Shown: piece after piece, positions 11,338 to 23,444 of the stretch | How positions within the stretch are numbered: the stretch's first letter is position 1 | Layout: each line of letters opens with the position of its first letter | Assembly (NCBI RefSeq): GCF_024763615.1 | Contig: NC_077223.1 | Coordinates: 52,204,627 to 52,268,626, forward strand | DNA from: Phlebotomus papatasi | Taxonomy: Eukaryota > Arthropoda > Insecta > Diptera > Psychodidae | DNA length: 64,000 nt | Direction of reading: 5' to 3' | Translations under genes and position numbers: made by a program | Notes under the pieces: generated by a model | Told to the model about the DNA's origin: nothing | Database searches by the model: none | Seen by the model: the letters and a program-made list of their open reading frames with translations, nothing else

Positions 11338-13161
11338 AAAAAGGGACAGATAATCCTAACCGGCTTATGTAGGTGAGATTCTTAACGTGAGCTAACTCGG
11401 AGTGCATGCAAATTCGATTTAGAGCTGAAGTTGGGAGACGCCATTCAGTTATCTTGAACAAAATTCGTGAAATTATACAAATTTTGTATTTAAACCAAAA
11501 TATCAAGGATTTGGATGAACTGACAGAAAAGTGATATATGGGTGAAATGTAGACCAGAATGTTCTCTATAATTTTCCCATAGAACATGATCTCATCGATT
11601 ACTCAGAAGCCAAGATAAGCGAGGTTTTTTGTTTCTTAACTCGTTTTTTCATCCAGAGTTCCCCAAGTAATCATTTGTTGAACTTCAACTATATCAAAGA
11701 ATTGTTGTATTTTGTTGGACTTTCCATTTAAAACCCTATTTTAAGTGTCTTGGTGGAGTAGAGGCAGTCAAATTGGCATCTGAGTGATTTCAAAGCGTTA
11801 TTATGGGAAAAATCAATTTTTTCACACTTAAACGGCAAAATCGGAGTGATAGCGTGGTCTGAGTGAAAAATGATGTATGGACGAAATGTAGAGACAAATG
11901 TGCTCTACAATTATGTTGAAGTAATCATCAAAATCGGTTTAGCGACAGTCGAGATAATTGAGGTTATGTGATATTGAAATTGGTTTTTCGACTGTGGCGC
12001 CCCTGGTGTTGGTCCCACGAAGTTCAAATATTCTAGAAAGTTGTAGCATTTGGTGAGATCTTTCGTTTAAGCCCTCATTCATCAAAATCGGTCACATAAA
12101 ACCGGAGATATGATTTTTTGAATTTCGTGAACTTTGACCCCTCATATCTCCGGTTCTGTTTTAACCACAGCGCGCATACGCACCATTTTGGAAACGTCCT
12201 AGACTGGACTACAACATACTAAAATTTCATTAACTTGCACAATGCCGTTTTTGAGAAAAATGTCTTTGAATTTCGATGAATTTTGACGCTATCACAGCGC
12301 CACCTGTGGTGACTTTTTGAACTTCCATCTGAAAGTGCTCATCGAGACGAAACCAAAAAGGTAAAATTTATGTCGCTATGTTAATTAGAACCGGAGATAG
12401 AGGCCGGTCAATGTTCGAACTTTGACCCCTTATAGCTCGGGTCAGGGGTTATGGATCGACTTAAGGTTTTTTTTGTTTGATAGGTATAATCAACGGCTAC
12501 AGCATACTAAAATTTCAGCCCGATTGCATAAGGAATTTTTGAGTTATTTAACTTTAAAGATTTAAAAATTTTCTTTTTAATAATAGCGCCCCTAGCGGTG
12601 GTTTTATGAACTTGCGATGTTAGAAGGGGAAGTGGCATTTCATGAGAGCTTTCCAAAAAGCCCTCATTTTTTAAATTCTGACAATTAGAACCGGAGTTAT
12701 GGCTATTTTAAGAAATTTTTTTTGGACCCTTATAGCTCGGGTCAGGGGGGTCGGGGGACCTTAAGTTTGGTACTGATGGAAAGCTCTAAGGCCCAGCTAT
12801 AACATACTAAAATTTGAGCCCGCTCGATGCCATAGGGGCGGAGCTATTGAGAAAACAAAAAAAGGGGGGTCTTCAAAATGGCGGAAGGAGGGGTGGGGGG
12901 TGGGGGGTCAATGCACCATGTTGCAATTTTCATACGATATTTAACCTTTGCCGAAAACCGCAAGTCGATATCTTTTTTAGTTTAGGAGCTATTAAGCTCC
13001 AAAGAGCGGCCGGCCGGCCGGCCGGGAACGTAACTTAGCCCCCCATATATTCGTGATCAGGAAGTGGCGAAACACATTTTGGCCAAGTTTGAGCGCGATC
13101 GGACGACATGAAATTTTGTTAGGATTATAGTAGGTGAGATTGTTAAGAATCTCACCTAATA
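11338..13161 (+). mobile_element. Helentron/DINE-like non-autonomous element, copy A2
   Basis: Matches A1 along its full length with scattered substitutions and small indels. Same left block (taggtgagattcttaac) and the same 3' hairpin ending ctcacctaat. At the position of the A1 (GGAC)n tract this copy has GGCC units (13007-13025). The acatactaaaattt modules are at 12207, 12495 and 12795. The high similarity suggests fairly recent activity of the family. Confidence 0.6.
13007..13025 (+). repeat. (GGCC)n tract inside copy A2
   Basis: Four to five GGCC units occupying the slot that is (GGAC)n in A1. Confidence 0.8.
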
Positions 13162-13359
13162 TACTAGGACTCGTCTATTTTTCAGTTATTTCCCATGTAT
13201 TTTACCCATTTTACCCATTTCATCCAATCACGCACTCAGTCATATTATTTTCTTTTATTATTCTCAAAGAAATTTTAATGTTGAATTTTAGGTGTGTGAC
13301 TTAAAGCATATGAAATCTTATAAAGTAAAATATTCATTTCTGAACAATAAAACGAGTGT

Positions 13360-13580
13360 TAGGGGAAAGCCCGCTACCTTCGGACGACTCAAGCTTCGGA
13401 AAATTCAATTTTTTCTCTATGTTCCCTATGGATTTCACCCATAGTTCTTTTCTAAAAATTTGAGGCATTGGACTACCTATTAAAATATAATATTACACTT
13501 GGCCAAATTCATTTATAACACATTGAAAAAAATGATTTGTGCGAAGCATAAATCGTCCGAAGGTAGCGCGCTTTCCCCTA
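13360..13580. mobile_element. TA-flanked MITE, family R (sister of E)
   Basis: 221 bp. The left end taggggaaagcccgctacct and right end aggtagcgcgctttccccta are inverted repeats; pairing continues inward through ttcggacgact / atcgtccgaa. The first nine bases equal those of family E but the rest differs. Confidence 0.8.
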
Positions 13581-14093
13581 CGCAAATTTATAAATGATAA
13601 TTTTTCACTTTTAAGCTTGTAAGTCATTCAGCTAAAACTTCAAAATCTTATATAATATATTTTCTTGTTTTATTTTCTTGTTCTTAACATGCTCGCTATC
13701 AATTAAGCTTTATTTTAGCTTTGTAGATTTGTAATGGGAAATGTTTTTAAACAAAAATTTTCAAATTTTCATGTTTTTTTAATAGGGTAAAATGATGCAA
13801 CTTGGAATCAATTCTAATTTATAATTTCGAGATTTATTCACCGATTGGCATTATTTTAGATGAGTAGGGGAGACTGGGGCAAAAAGTCACAAATCGAAAA
13901 ATTCAAAATTCAATATCTTCCAAGGTAAAAAAGATAGCGACTCAAATTTTTTTCCATAGATAGCCTCCATAGACCTTCTTCAATGTCGTAAGTTTCTTAG
14001 AATTCGAACAAGGAATTTAGAAAATAAAAAAATATCGAAATTTTTAGCCCTATTTTTGAAATATTTTCCTTGCAGAAGATATCAATTATTACC

Positions 14094-15649
14094 TACCGTC
14101 GTTGCGGGTGACTTTGCACGTTTTTTCGCTGTTTTTCAACTTTGCCCTCTAAAAGTGGATAGTTAAAGTGAAGGGAGGGGGGTTTTGAGTAAAATTATTT
14201 GTATTCTGTTGTTAATGAATGGATTTTGTGCCACTAGCGTTAATTTTATAAAATTTTACTATGTTTAAAAAAATCAAGAAAAAAAGGCTTGCACTTGGGA
14301 TAAGGTGCGGGTGACTTTGCACTTTTTAATAAATACTAAAAAATCAACAATTTCTGATAATAAACGACAATGAAGATCTTCACATCTAGGGGTAAGATGC
14401 ACGAGATTTACAAGATGACGTGGTCGCCATCTTGATTTGACGTTTCTGTCCGCCATTTTGAATAACTGTCAAAATCTAAAACAGGTTCGATTGGGTTGAA
14501 ATTTTAGTATGTTGTAGCTGATATAAAGACCTTTTCAGAACGCATCTATGTTCCGGTCTACGTCAAGCATATACCTTGATACAGATGCTCAAAGTTTAAA
14601 AATTTAAAATATTCATATTTTGGCGATCTTTATTTTCTAATCCTAAATTTTAAAACCTAAACGAAATGCCTCAGTAACCATTAGAAATGGTTGAGGCTTT
14701 TATTTTATATATTTATTTACTCTTACATAATTAAAAAAAAATAAATGAAAAGTGCATTTATTTATTTTTTTTTATTTTTTCATCTTTGCAAAATTTTTCA
14801 GATCTTCAAATAATATGTTGTTATAAAGAAAAACATTACTTTTCTTTTTGTTTGTTATTTAGATCTCATCGCCTAATGATAATACTGCATTTTTTGTGAT
14901 GGTTTCGATAAAAGAAGCTCTCCGTAGTTCTGTATTTATGAAAATGTCAAAATTTTGAACTTAGAGCCCCAGTATCCAGACAATCGCTTGACCTAGGTCG
15001 GATTTTATATATGTTCTGAAAAGGTCTTGACATCAGCCAGAACATACTAAAATTTCAGCTCAATCGGATAAGTTTTTTGTTTTGACAGTTATTCAAAATG
15101 GCGGACAGAATCGTCAAATCAAGATGGCGACCACACCATCTTGTAGATCTCGGTCATTTTATCTTAACTTCCCATAAAATTGGATAATTTTTAGCCAAAT
15201 ACTTCTATAATAACGCTTAAGAAAGCCCATTATATGCAATTTTATAATATAAATCATGCGTTCTTAGGAAGACTATAGTGAAAAAAAGGAACTTACTAAA
15301 ATTAAAGAACAAAATCGATGTGGATTATTCTAGCCAGATAAATTTAGAATAGATTTGGGCAATTTACTTCTTTGAAATCGATTTTGGAATTGCATCTTCA
15401 GATAACTTTTTCGCGGAGGCATTTTTTGACAAAATACCTATATTAGCATTTCATTGACTATTACTGAAACTACAAGAATCCTTTTGAGGATCATTGTACC
15501 TTACTTGGTACTTAACATATCCCTATATACTTTGATATGGTAGACCGGATCGGCGAAGACTATCAGTAAGTGCTAGAATTGTTCAAAGTCTCACAAACAG
15601 CAGAGTGCAAAGTCACCCCCCGAGTGCAAAGTCACCCGCAACGACAGTA
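14094..15649. mobile_element. TIR element T, copy T1, nested in S
   Basis: The termini are inverted repeats of about 26 bp with one mismatch: left taccgtcgttgcgggtgact, right agtcacccgcaacgacagta, both at TA. The sub-terminal motif gggtgactttgcac is repeated at both ends (14105, 14310, 15603, 15622). A reverse-oriented truncated copy is at 56555-57587. It carries U inside. Confidence 0.8.
14397..15175. mobile_element. Element U with ~200-bp inverted arms, innermost of the nest
   Basis: The left arm reads gatgacgtggtcgccatctt and the right arm is its diverged reverse complement (aagatggcgaccacaccatc). Pairing continues about 200 bp through gtccgccattttgaataact and the module ttttagtatgttgtagct (left, 14503; right, 15038). 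The short frames reading MADRNVKSRWRP on the arms arise from this repeated DNA and are not separate genes. Confidence 0.7.
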
Positions 15650-16333
15650 TTTACTTTCCAAAACTGATGCACTGGTGAATATTTTCTAAATAATTTGGAT
15701 TTTTTGTATACAAATCCGCTATCTATTTTAGAATTTCACAAAAGTTCTTTTCTCCAGAAATCCTTTTATTAAAAATGGCCACTTGGGGTAAAAAGTAACA
15801 AAAGGTATACTGCAAAAAGGAACAAAAAACCAAGCAATTTCTGATGTCTCACGGCGAAAAGAAACGTCATTATCATGTCTCGCCGCTTGTTTTTTGCATT
15901 GGTCAAACGATTTGCAGTCTTTTATGTGTTTTTTTTTTCTAAAATAGCTTGAAAATCGCTTTTCTCGTTTTCTCACTTTTCTCGTAGAGAAAACGGTGTT
16001 TTACAAAAGTGTAGATGAATAAATTTTCAATGAAAATATGTTCTCTAGGTATTTTTTCAAATTTACGGAATCCCGTAATGAAGCGAATCAAAATAAATAC
16101 CCAATGTCTGGTACTATTTGCCCTAGCATTTTTGAGAATAGTCACAATATTACCTTCTAGAAATTGGCTCGATAAACATATTTTCTTATAAAATAGAGGA
16201 AAATTACGTTCACAAAGTTGTAGAGCGGTAAATTTCCTATAAAACTGCGCTAATTAGAAATTCTTGAAGCGCTCGAGTAGCTCGTAAAAAAATAAAATAT
16301 CCGTTTTGTGACTTTTTGCCCCAGTCTCCCCTA

Positions 16334-16895
16334 AAGAGAAAAAATTACGAAGAAGTACAAGCCTTATGTCCTAGTTGACCCCCTAGATACACTTTCGACT
16401 AAAACCGAGAGATGGCTTAATTACAATCAAAATAATGATTTGACTAAATTCTCATCAGTTTCCCACTAACTGAGCCTAATTAAGAATTAGTCGGAAACTG
16501 TTGGAAATTTAATACGATCATTATTTTGTTTAGGATATTACGGTGCTCTGCAATCATATTTGTGCATTGATTGTCGCTGACGAGTGTTCTAAATTGTTAT
16601 TTGTATCTTTATAATTTAGAATTTGATTTTTTATTGATAAAACGGTAGACTTGACCTACAAAATTGGTTTAAATTAATTTTTAGAAGTAATGCGAAATGT
16701 AATGCGGATTTGATATTATCTTTTTAGCGAAACATTTTTATGCTTTAGAATTTAGATCAATTTAATCGTTTTTTGCAGGCCAATAAAATAGATCTAATTT
16801 TAAATATTAAATTATTCCTAAACATAAACCAGTTGTAGGCTTGATCTTTATAACGTAATACAGTACTAAAAAAAATTCATAATGCCTGTTATTGA
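16334..16895. other. AT-rich DNA, nothing recognised
   Basis: No frame, TIR or match elsewhere in the window. Confidence 0.4.
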
Positions 16896-17096
16896 TGGGG
16901 GGAAGTGGGGCACTTTTGAAAGTGGGGCAGCTTTAAAATTGGGATTTTTCTCCCATGTTTAAGTGGAACTGAGTCATATCATAATGTAATTTAGCTTCTC
17001 AATCTATTTGTGAACCTAAATTATATCACGATAAGGCTCAATTTTATTTAAAAATAGGTGCAAATCCCAATTTCAAAGATGCTCCAATTCCTCCTA
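16896..17096. mobile_element. Full-length palindromic MITE, family O, copy O1
   Basis: Left ggggggaagtggggcac and right gatgctccaattcctccta are inverted; the arms pair diffusely almost to the centre, where tttagcttctcaatc faces gtgaacctaaatta. Related copies lie at 27701 and 27450. Confidence 0.6.
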
Positions 17097-19353
17097 TGTT
17101 ATAATTTTGATTTTTTTTTAAATTTGGATAGTTGACATGATTGGAAATCTTTTTTTAGTGCTTTAGTTTTATATTTCTATATTTTTTTCAAGTTGTGCTA
17201 AATGCTTGTGGCTTATGTGGAGGGAAAAAGAACACAAAAAAAAGAATTAGAAGAAAAATTCAGTTAAGACTGACAGAGGAATTTCTTCTTGTCAAATACC
17301 ATAAAGAGAACTTAGGGATTCCAGTCGGAAAAATCCCTACAGTGTGGGTGCTTCGGTAACGAAATTGGATGTTCTTCAGGGAGCTTTCCGAGGAAAGGCA
17401 TCCAGAGAAAGTGTCTCTCCTTTCTTGAGGAGATTGACATTTCTCAACCATTGGGGCTGTTTATTATTTCCGCTTTCTCTGTGGTCTTCGTTCTTTTATT
17501 TTATTTAACGCTCCAGTCGGACTATTGTGTGCAAATGCCACATACTCGTCAATATATTGGATTCCGCGCTATCTGCCCGTTGCAGGCGACCCTGCTCCAC
17601 AAATACCATACAGCCACTATCCATTGTGCGGTTCCAAGTCTCTTCCCGCTCTCTGGCATTCATCAAGCATCAACAGTTCATAGAATGCTGGATACCAACG
17701 TGTCTCCCAAATGACATATATTGTGCTCCATGTGATATTGTTACCACATACTGGAGTCGGGGTGGGGTGGTTTGGCATTTTCAGAGATGCCTTTTGAGGA
17801 GCTTTCACGAGCAGGATTTAAGTAGCGAAGAAATATTTCGAGATAGTGCATAAAGTGAAGGGAGAGGGAACAGAAAATATCACACAAGTATCAAATGTTT
17901 TGCAGGATTTATTACAGCCAAGATACATGGTTATTTACGGCTTAGAGAAATGTAAAGTGATGTAAGTAGCTTCATTACATGATACTTCTGGTAGATTGTA
18001 TAATTACAAGGAAATGCCTTTTCGCAAAGGATACAGGTTTTTATGTAACTATCCAGAGATTAACTGTGTAAATGTTTCCGAGAATATACTGACAAAGTAC
18101 TACCACGGATAATTCCAACAAATTGAGGATACTCACTCAATTTAGAGAGATGAGTAATGATGAAAAATTCACGTAAGCCCCAACCGTACGTCCAATACGG
18201 AGCAGATGGCAAAAAGTTCCTCAGCACACCACTTGTCTCATTTTTTCCATTATCTACGGAAGAGACCTTCAAGAACTTCCTTTTGCGCTTTCTCTGCGGT
18301 TGAACAATTTAAAAGAATTCTTCCTCAATTTTCTCAGCTTGAGAATGCCATTCACATCTGCTCCTTGGACTATAAGAATCACAGCTGAAAAAGGCTGGCA
18401 ATTGATTTTCGAAATGTCTGAAGGAGTGCTTGAAATAAATAATGGCATTAAGTTGAAGACAGAAAAATTGCACTCACTTTGTAAACTCGACAAATGCATA
18501 AAGAAGAATCATCTTCATTTATTTGTTTGAAAGTCTTCAACTAATGCCAAAGACAAGCCACTAATGGGAAATTGAGGCTATAGCTTTCAAAACATGATGT
18601 TTTCGCCATGCAAAGTAAAGTTTCCCGTATTAGTAATTGTTTGAGCTTTTGGCAACTTTTCCCCATGCGCTTGTTATCTCAAAATGACCCAAATGAAATC
18701 TAAATAGTTTCACCCTCTTGCAGGGCAATTTGCATAATTTCACCATGAGAAAATTCCCCTCATTTTTCGCAACCTAATGATGCTTGTTTGAGAAGGACAA
18801 GACATTCCTCGCATGTTGAGAACGAGGTTGGACAGAAGTATTATACCTTACCAAATGAACAACCACCGCAGTCAATGAACTGTTCCGTGCCATGGTAAAA
18901 AAGCTCAGAATTTCGTTTTGCAATGAAAAAAGCTCCCAGTGAACTCATGACATTTCGCAAAGGAAAACTTTTCCGGATATCAACTTTTCCAGTCAGTTAA
19001 AAGCACGAAAATGGTCTGGAAAGTTTTGTTCGATTGTGTGGCAATTATTTCTTGTTGGATTTTAATGACCAGAAAATGAGGTTGATTTCTTGAGAACAAC
19101 ACATGTGCAAAAAGGGGTTACCAACAAATAAAATAAATAAGTTTTCAAGCATTTTTTTCTTAATTTTCAATTACTTTTTAAAAATTATTTTTAGAGAATA
19201 TTTAATCATGATAATAAAATAATAATAAAATTTCTATACATATTGAGGCTTAAATCTCTGGGAATTAAAGATCTTGCTGTGTTAAGTTATCCTTTTTTTT
19301 GTTAGACATAAATAAATGAACATGGAAAACATTATCGGTTCTACTGAGAGAAG
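17097..19353. other. 2.25 kb without a supported gene
   Basis: The stretch 17260-18530 has many overlapping short frames on both strands, typical of moderately GC-rich non-coding DNA. None has both splice signals and a consistent frame. Confidence 0.4.
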
Positions 19354-20266
19354 TAGGGTAGAGTAAGCCCTTTTCGCCACCTTAAGGTTTTGTACCCTTG
19401 TAATTCTTACAATTTTTGTCGAAATAAAAAGAAATTTTCTGTACAAGTGCTTTGAAGCATTGTCTCTCTAATGAACCAGGAGATTTTCCGGGAATTTTTG
19501 GGCATCTAGTTGAAAAAATACATTTCCTGCAACAATGCATGTTTCAGTACTTTTCGCCACTTTGTAAACACTTTTTCGCCACTGTGTAAGCACTTTTTCG
19601 CCACTTGTTTTTAATTGATTTTTAAGAAACAGCAGCTTTCGAAAACCCGCAAAAGTACATTGCACAGTACTTTTCTTATTTAACACCTATATTAGACAAT
19701 TATTAGAGTATTTCGAATGATTTTTTGCACATTTTTTGTTTGCGACAAAAATCAATTGACAATTACGTCTGTTTCAACTAAATTCCGCGAGGTGCGCCAC
19801 TTGGAAAATGCTTGGAAAAACAGGTGGCGAAAAGTACTTACACAACCGAAAAAAGTAAGCCCTATTTCACCACATCCGTATTTCTTTATTTTTTTGGGAA
19901 ACATTATTAAATAATGATATTAGAGCGAAGCTTAGTTAATAACAAAGTGACTTTTAGTGAAAAAATATCAAATACTGTACTGCAAAAACATAAAATAATG
20001 CAAGACAATTTGTCTGAGCGTTGACAAGTTTATTAAGAACTCCATATTTTTTTGGTGACTGTTCACCTTGTCGACAATTTCTTCAATTAACTTGCAAATA
20101 ATCTAGTCGATGGAGCACCAGTTATGGTTTTCTGATCCGTTGGACAGAGGTTACGAAGTAATAGTCATTTCGTAGTTCCATGAGCTCATAATTCCCTGAA
20201 AAAGTGGTTTTATTTGTAGGTGGCGAAAAAGTGCTTACTGGCGAAAAAGTACTGACTCTACCCTAT
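19354..20266. mobile_element. TIR element M with iterated cgccact motifs
   Basis: 913 bp bounded by tagggtagagtaag... and ...ctgactctaccctat. The motif ctttttcgccact or its complement occurs at about 19369, 19551, 19569, 19591, 19823, 20219 and 20240, i.e. clustered behind both ends. No transposase frame. The TA-GGG terminus resembles the other TA-flanked families in the window. Confidence 0.75.
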
Positions 20267-20555
20267 CGATTGTGAAGAAGGTGAGCTAATTTACGTCTCA
20301 ATTTCTGCTATTGTATTATATCTGGAAACTTGGAATTTTCAGACTGCGATGCTACAATGGTTAGAAGTTTTCATGTTAGAGTTGAATGTTTTTTTTTGTG
20401 GTGAACGGGTAAATATTAAACGAACCACAAGAATTGTTTAATTAGTAAAATAAACAAGAAGGGAAAATAAAAGAAGGAACTGATTTGCACTCTGCACTGA
20501 ATTTCTAGCATTAGCACTGTGATTTGGATATAATTAAGAATGATTCGTATCTTTA

Positions 20556-20605
20556 AGGGTCAGTTCAACTAGAGGTTTAGCCAAGTTCCAAGTATTTCCA
20601 GTATT
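20556..20605. repeat. Diverged end of MITE family L
   Basis: actagaggtttagccaagtt corresponds to one terminus of the 199-bp element at 45142-45340 (reverse complement actagaggtttagcccagtt). No second end found nearby. Confidence 0.4.
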
Positions 20606-20640
20606 TTCTTTAATTATATTAAGCCAATCTGTTATAAATA

Positions 20641-20720
20641 TAGGGGAAAGTGACCATGCTTTGTAAGATCCCAAGCTTTGTAATGACTAAAATTTTCTTA
20701 TCTTTGTGAATTGATCTATT
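20641..20720. repeat. Left-end fragment of MITE family E (E3)
   Basis: taggggaaagtgaccatgct then gatcccaagctttgtaatga matches the first about 70 bp of E1 and E2. The right end is not recognisable. Confidence 0.6.
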
Positions 20721-22908
20721 AATTATCCATTTAACTATATTTGTGCATTTGAATTTTTAATATTTAACAATTTAATAAAGGGGTGGTAAAGCATCCCAGG
20801 CTTTGCGAAATGCTCGAACTCGAGATTTAGATGCTATACCTCAAAAGTATTTTCGCATCATTTACCGGTTTTCAAACGATTTGAACCGATTCATCACTCA
20901 AAAGATCCCCAGAATAGTTTAAAAAGTAATAGAACTGATTTTCAGATAAAATAAATTAGTTATCGGCTATGAATCGGTTCATTACCGGTTAAGAACCCAT
21001 GAGAACCGGTTCAGTTTTATAGGAAATTTATTCTACGATGTTAATAATTTGAAGATTTCTACATCAAGAGCATCAAGGTTATGGCAAAAAGTTGGGAAAA
21101 GATACAAAAATTAAAACAAAAATAAGCTTTACAAAGTGGTCCTATTATTTTGGCCACCACTGTATATATAACTCAAAATCGAGGGATTATAATATACTGC
21201 TCTCTCCGTGGAGTTCAAGCAGTAAAAGTAAGGTGTAATTCCAAACTTGAACTCTGTACCCCGGCCCGGATCGTCACAAATTTGTTTAGGTCTCTCACGG
21301 AAAATTGGTTTTATGAATTAAATCTGAGCTAATACAATGCATTCTTGTGAGAATTTAATGGTAAAAATTAGTTAATAATTTATAAAAATTCATTTTATTT
21401 AGAGTATTAATCTAAGACACGGACACGGTATTAACCTAAGAATTCAAGGAACACTGCCGATCGCTGGTGCTTTTCCCTTATTTTACTTCAGTTCGAACAA
21501 TTGGCCCCAAAATGTATGCCAGGTTTGGAAAATGGAAATAGATAACTCGGTGATTTTTTCATTTAAATTATCTCAAAAATAAGATATTTCGGATATTCCT
21601 AAAAACAGTAATTTAGCTTTTAAGCTAAAACAACTTTATCATTAGCTTTCAAACCAAAGTTTGATAGTTTTGAATGTTCTTTTCCTGGATGTAATGCACG
21701 CAAGAATCTCGGATGGTTTTGCTAACTTTTACCAGTGACAGACAGACTTTGGAGTGGTTTTCCCCCACTTTATCTACATATCAACAACCGTGTTATCTGA
21801 ATTTTATTCATTTTCTACCACAAGTGAAATGCAGCAGATTGAGAAATTCCATTTTCGCTTGCACTATTAAATCATATCTATGCATGACATATTCAATTAT
21901 GCAATTTTCTCAAAAAGCGAATATGACATAAAGTGGTCTTGTGAAGTTTATACACTTACATTATGTACATCTTCTCCTGAGGATTTTGAAATGCCTCGCA
22001 ATATAATGATACAACAATTATTGACACTGCATTTGTAATTATTGGTGCTTGAAGGAGAGCAATTATTGACACAAGATTTTCCATCTTTGACATTAACACT
22101 GCACCCTGCAGAAGTTTCTTGTTGAGTACTCTTGCAAAAGTTTCCTCAACTTTGGTGCAACTTTGCTAAAACTTTCTTTTGACTACGATGTAATTTAAAT
22201 ATTGAAGCTCTTTTGAAGCTGCCATAGAAGATTGCCTGTCGTAGAGTATATCGTCTCCAACCCGGAAAACTAGGGTGTAAATCCCTCGCGCAAAGCGTCT
22301 CTTGAGAGTGTTTCTTTTTCTTTTTAGTCTTTAGGGAATGTCTGGATAATTTTAAACTCAAAGGGAAAGTAGAAAAACTCAGCTTATGCACAAGAAAAGG
22401 ATTTTCCAATAATTATACCTTAGTGTAATGTGGTATTACTCGTAATAGTGAAGTTATTTATTTGTAGATATTTAGATGGTTGACCAGACCACTGATCGAT
22501 AACAAAATTACAGAGATTTTATTTATCTTAAGTCATTAAAACTATGAGGTTAAGAGAAATGACACAACAAAAAGAACATTTTTCCAAAGCTTTCGGCTCG
22601 ATCTAGCAGCTTTGTGTAGTGGCTGGTTGTGTCGTATAAGTCATATAAGTCAGGCATAAGGCATAAGTCGTATAAGCCAGTGACTTATACGAGTAGATCA
22701 TGCATTTTGATCCTACGATTTTATACAACTTTTCGACATTTAAACCCTATATCCCTTGAAAACTATTTTTGGTATATTTTCTGCTAATCAGATAAATTTA
22801 GAAAAATGATATTCTGTTGTTTCTATATCAATTCCATTCGACCTATATCAGGGTTATGTAGGTCAAATGATTGGAGCGACTTTCTGTCTTTGTATGCCTT
22901 GCGTATGC
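20721..22908. other. 2.2 kb AT-rich DNA, minor repeats only
   Basis: Contains a small cluster of alternating tataagtc/gacttata units at 22625-22695 that can fold on itself, and at 21170-21240 a fragment resembling the inner ends of the large inverted repeat at 45.8/47.7 kb (ctgctctctc...gagttcaagcagtaaaag). No gene. Confidence 0.35.
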
Positions 22909-23444
22909 TTAACCCATTCCTTACCATGGTATTATACATCATACGCAAATTGAGTGATTTTAGATGATTTATTCCTGGGCAACAGATATTCGAATTGCTG
23001 TCGGCAATGGATTTTTAGTTACTTTAGTCCTTGAATTACTTGGAAAAGCAGTCCGACAGAGATCGAAATACATTTTGTTGTTCTTTTCTCGCTTCGCGGA
23101 AAGTCATGCAAAATTTTTACTCAAAATGGCGGATGGAAAATTCGACATCCCGTCGAATTTGTTAAAATTGGCCCTCGTCCTCTTTCCTGAATAGAATTCT
23201 GGTTGCCAATTTGTTTTCTTGGATAGTTACTCTATGTAAATCAATAAAGTTTGAAGTAAATTAGTGTACAGAATTTAAATTCAGTGACCATTAAGACGTA
23301 TATTTGAGGGCGACTCACCGCGCTCCAATATGAGATAAAAAATTTTTCTCTTCAAAAAAATCATATATTAATCAGTAACGAAATAATTCCAAAATATGAA
23401 CATTCTATCTCAAATATTTCTAGTACATTGACTGAATGGGTTAA
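22909..23444. mobile_element. piggyBac-type MITE, copy J1
   Basis: TTAA at 22909-22912 and 23441-23444 encloses a sequence beginning cccattccttaccatggt and ending gactgaatggg. TTAA duplication with CCC...GGG termini is the signature of piggyBac elements. About 90% similar by eye to J2 at 28052-28590. The open frame inside (22964-23194) is also present in J2 but frame-shifted, so it is not maintained. Confidence 0.8.

Larger units (their letters stand above)
13865..16333. mobile_element. Large TIR element S, outermost of a three-layer nest
   Basis: A 26-bp perfect terminal inverted repeat begins taggggagactggggcaaaa and the right end is its exact reverse complement (16308-16333), bounded by TA. 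The 2469-bp length includes the nested element T (14094-15649). The remaining 0.9 kb of S has no transposase-like frame. Confidence 0.85.

Noticed and set aside
11307..13175. Target duplication around A2 (actaggact on both sides)
   Set aside because: The left copy lies more than 20 bp from the element end and A1 shows no equivalent; probably coincidence.
14274..14456. Conserved MADRNVKSRWRP-type peptide repeated at 57428
   Set aside because: It lies on the inverted arm of element U; the opposite arm carries it too, so it is repeat DNA rather than a coding gene.
17260..17853. Four overlapping frames suggesting a gene
   Set aside because: All in mutually conflicting frames, no acceptor/donor pair that keeps one open.
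22964..23194. Frame shared by J1 and J2 as a possible small gene of the piggyBac MITE
   Set aside because: The J2 version is frame-shifted after about 35 codons, and the similarity is explained by the repeat copies.
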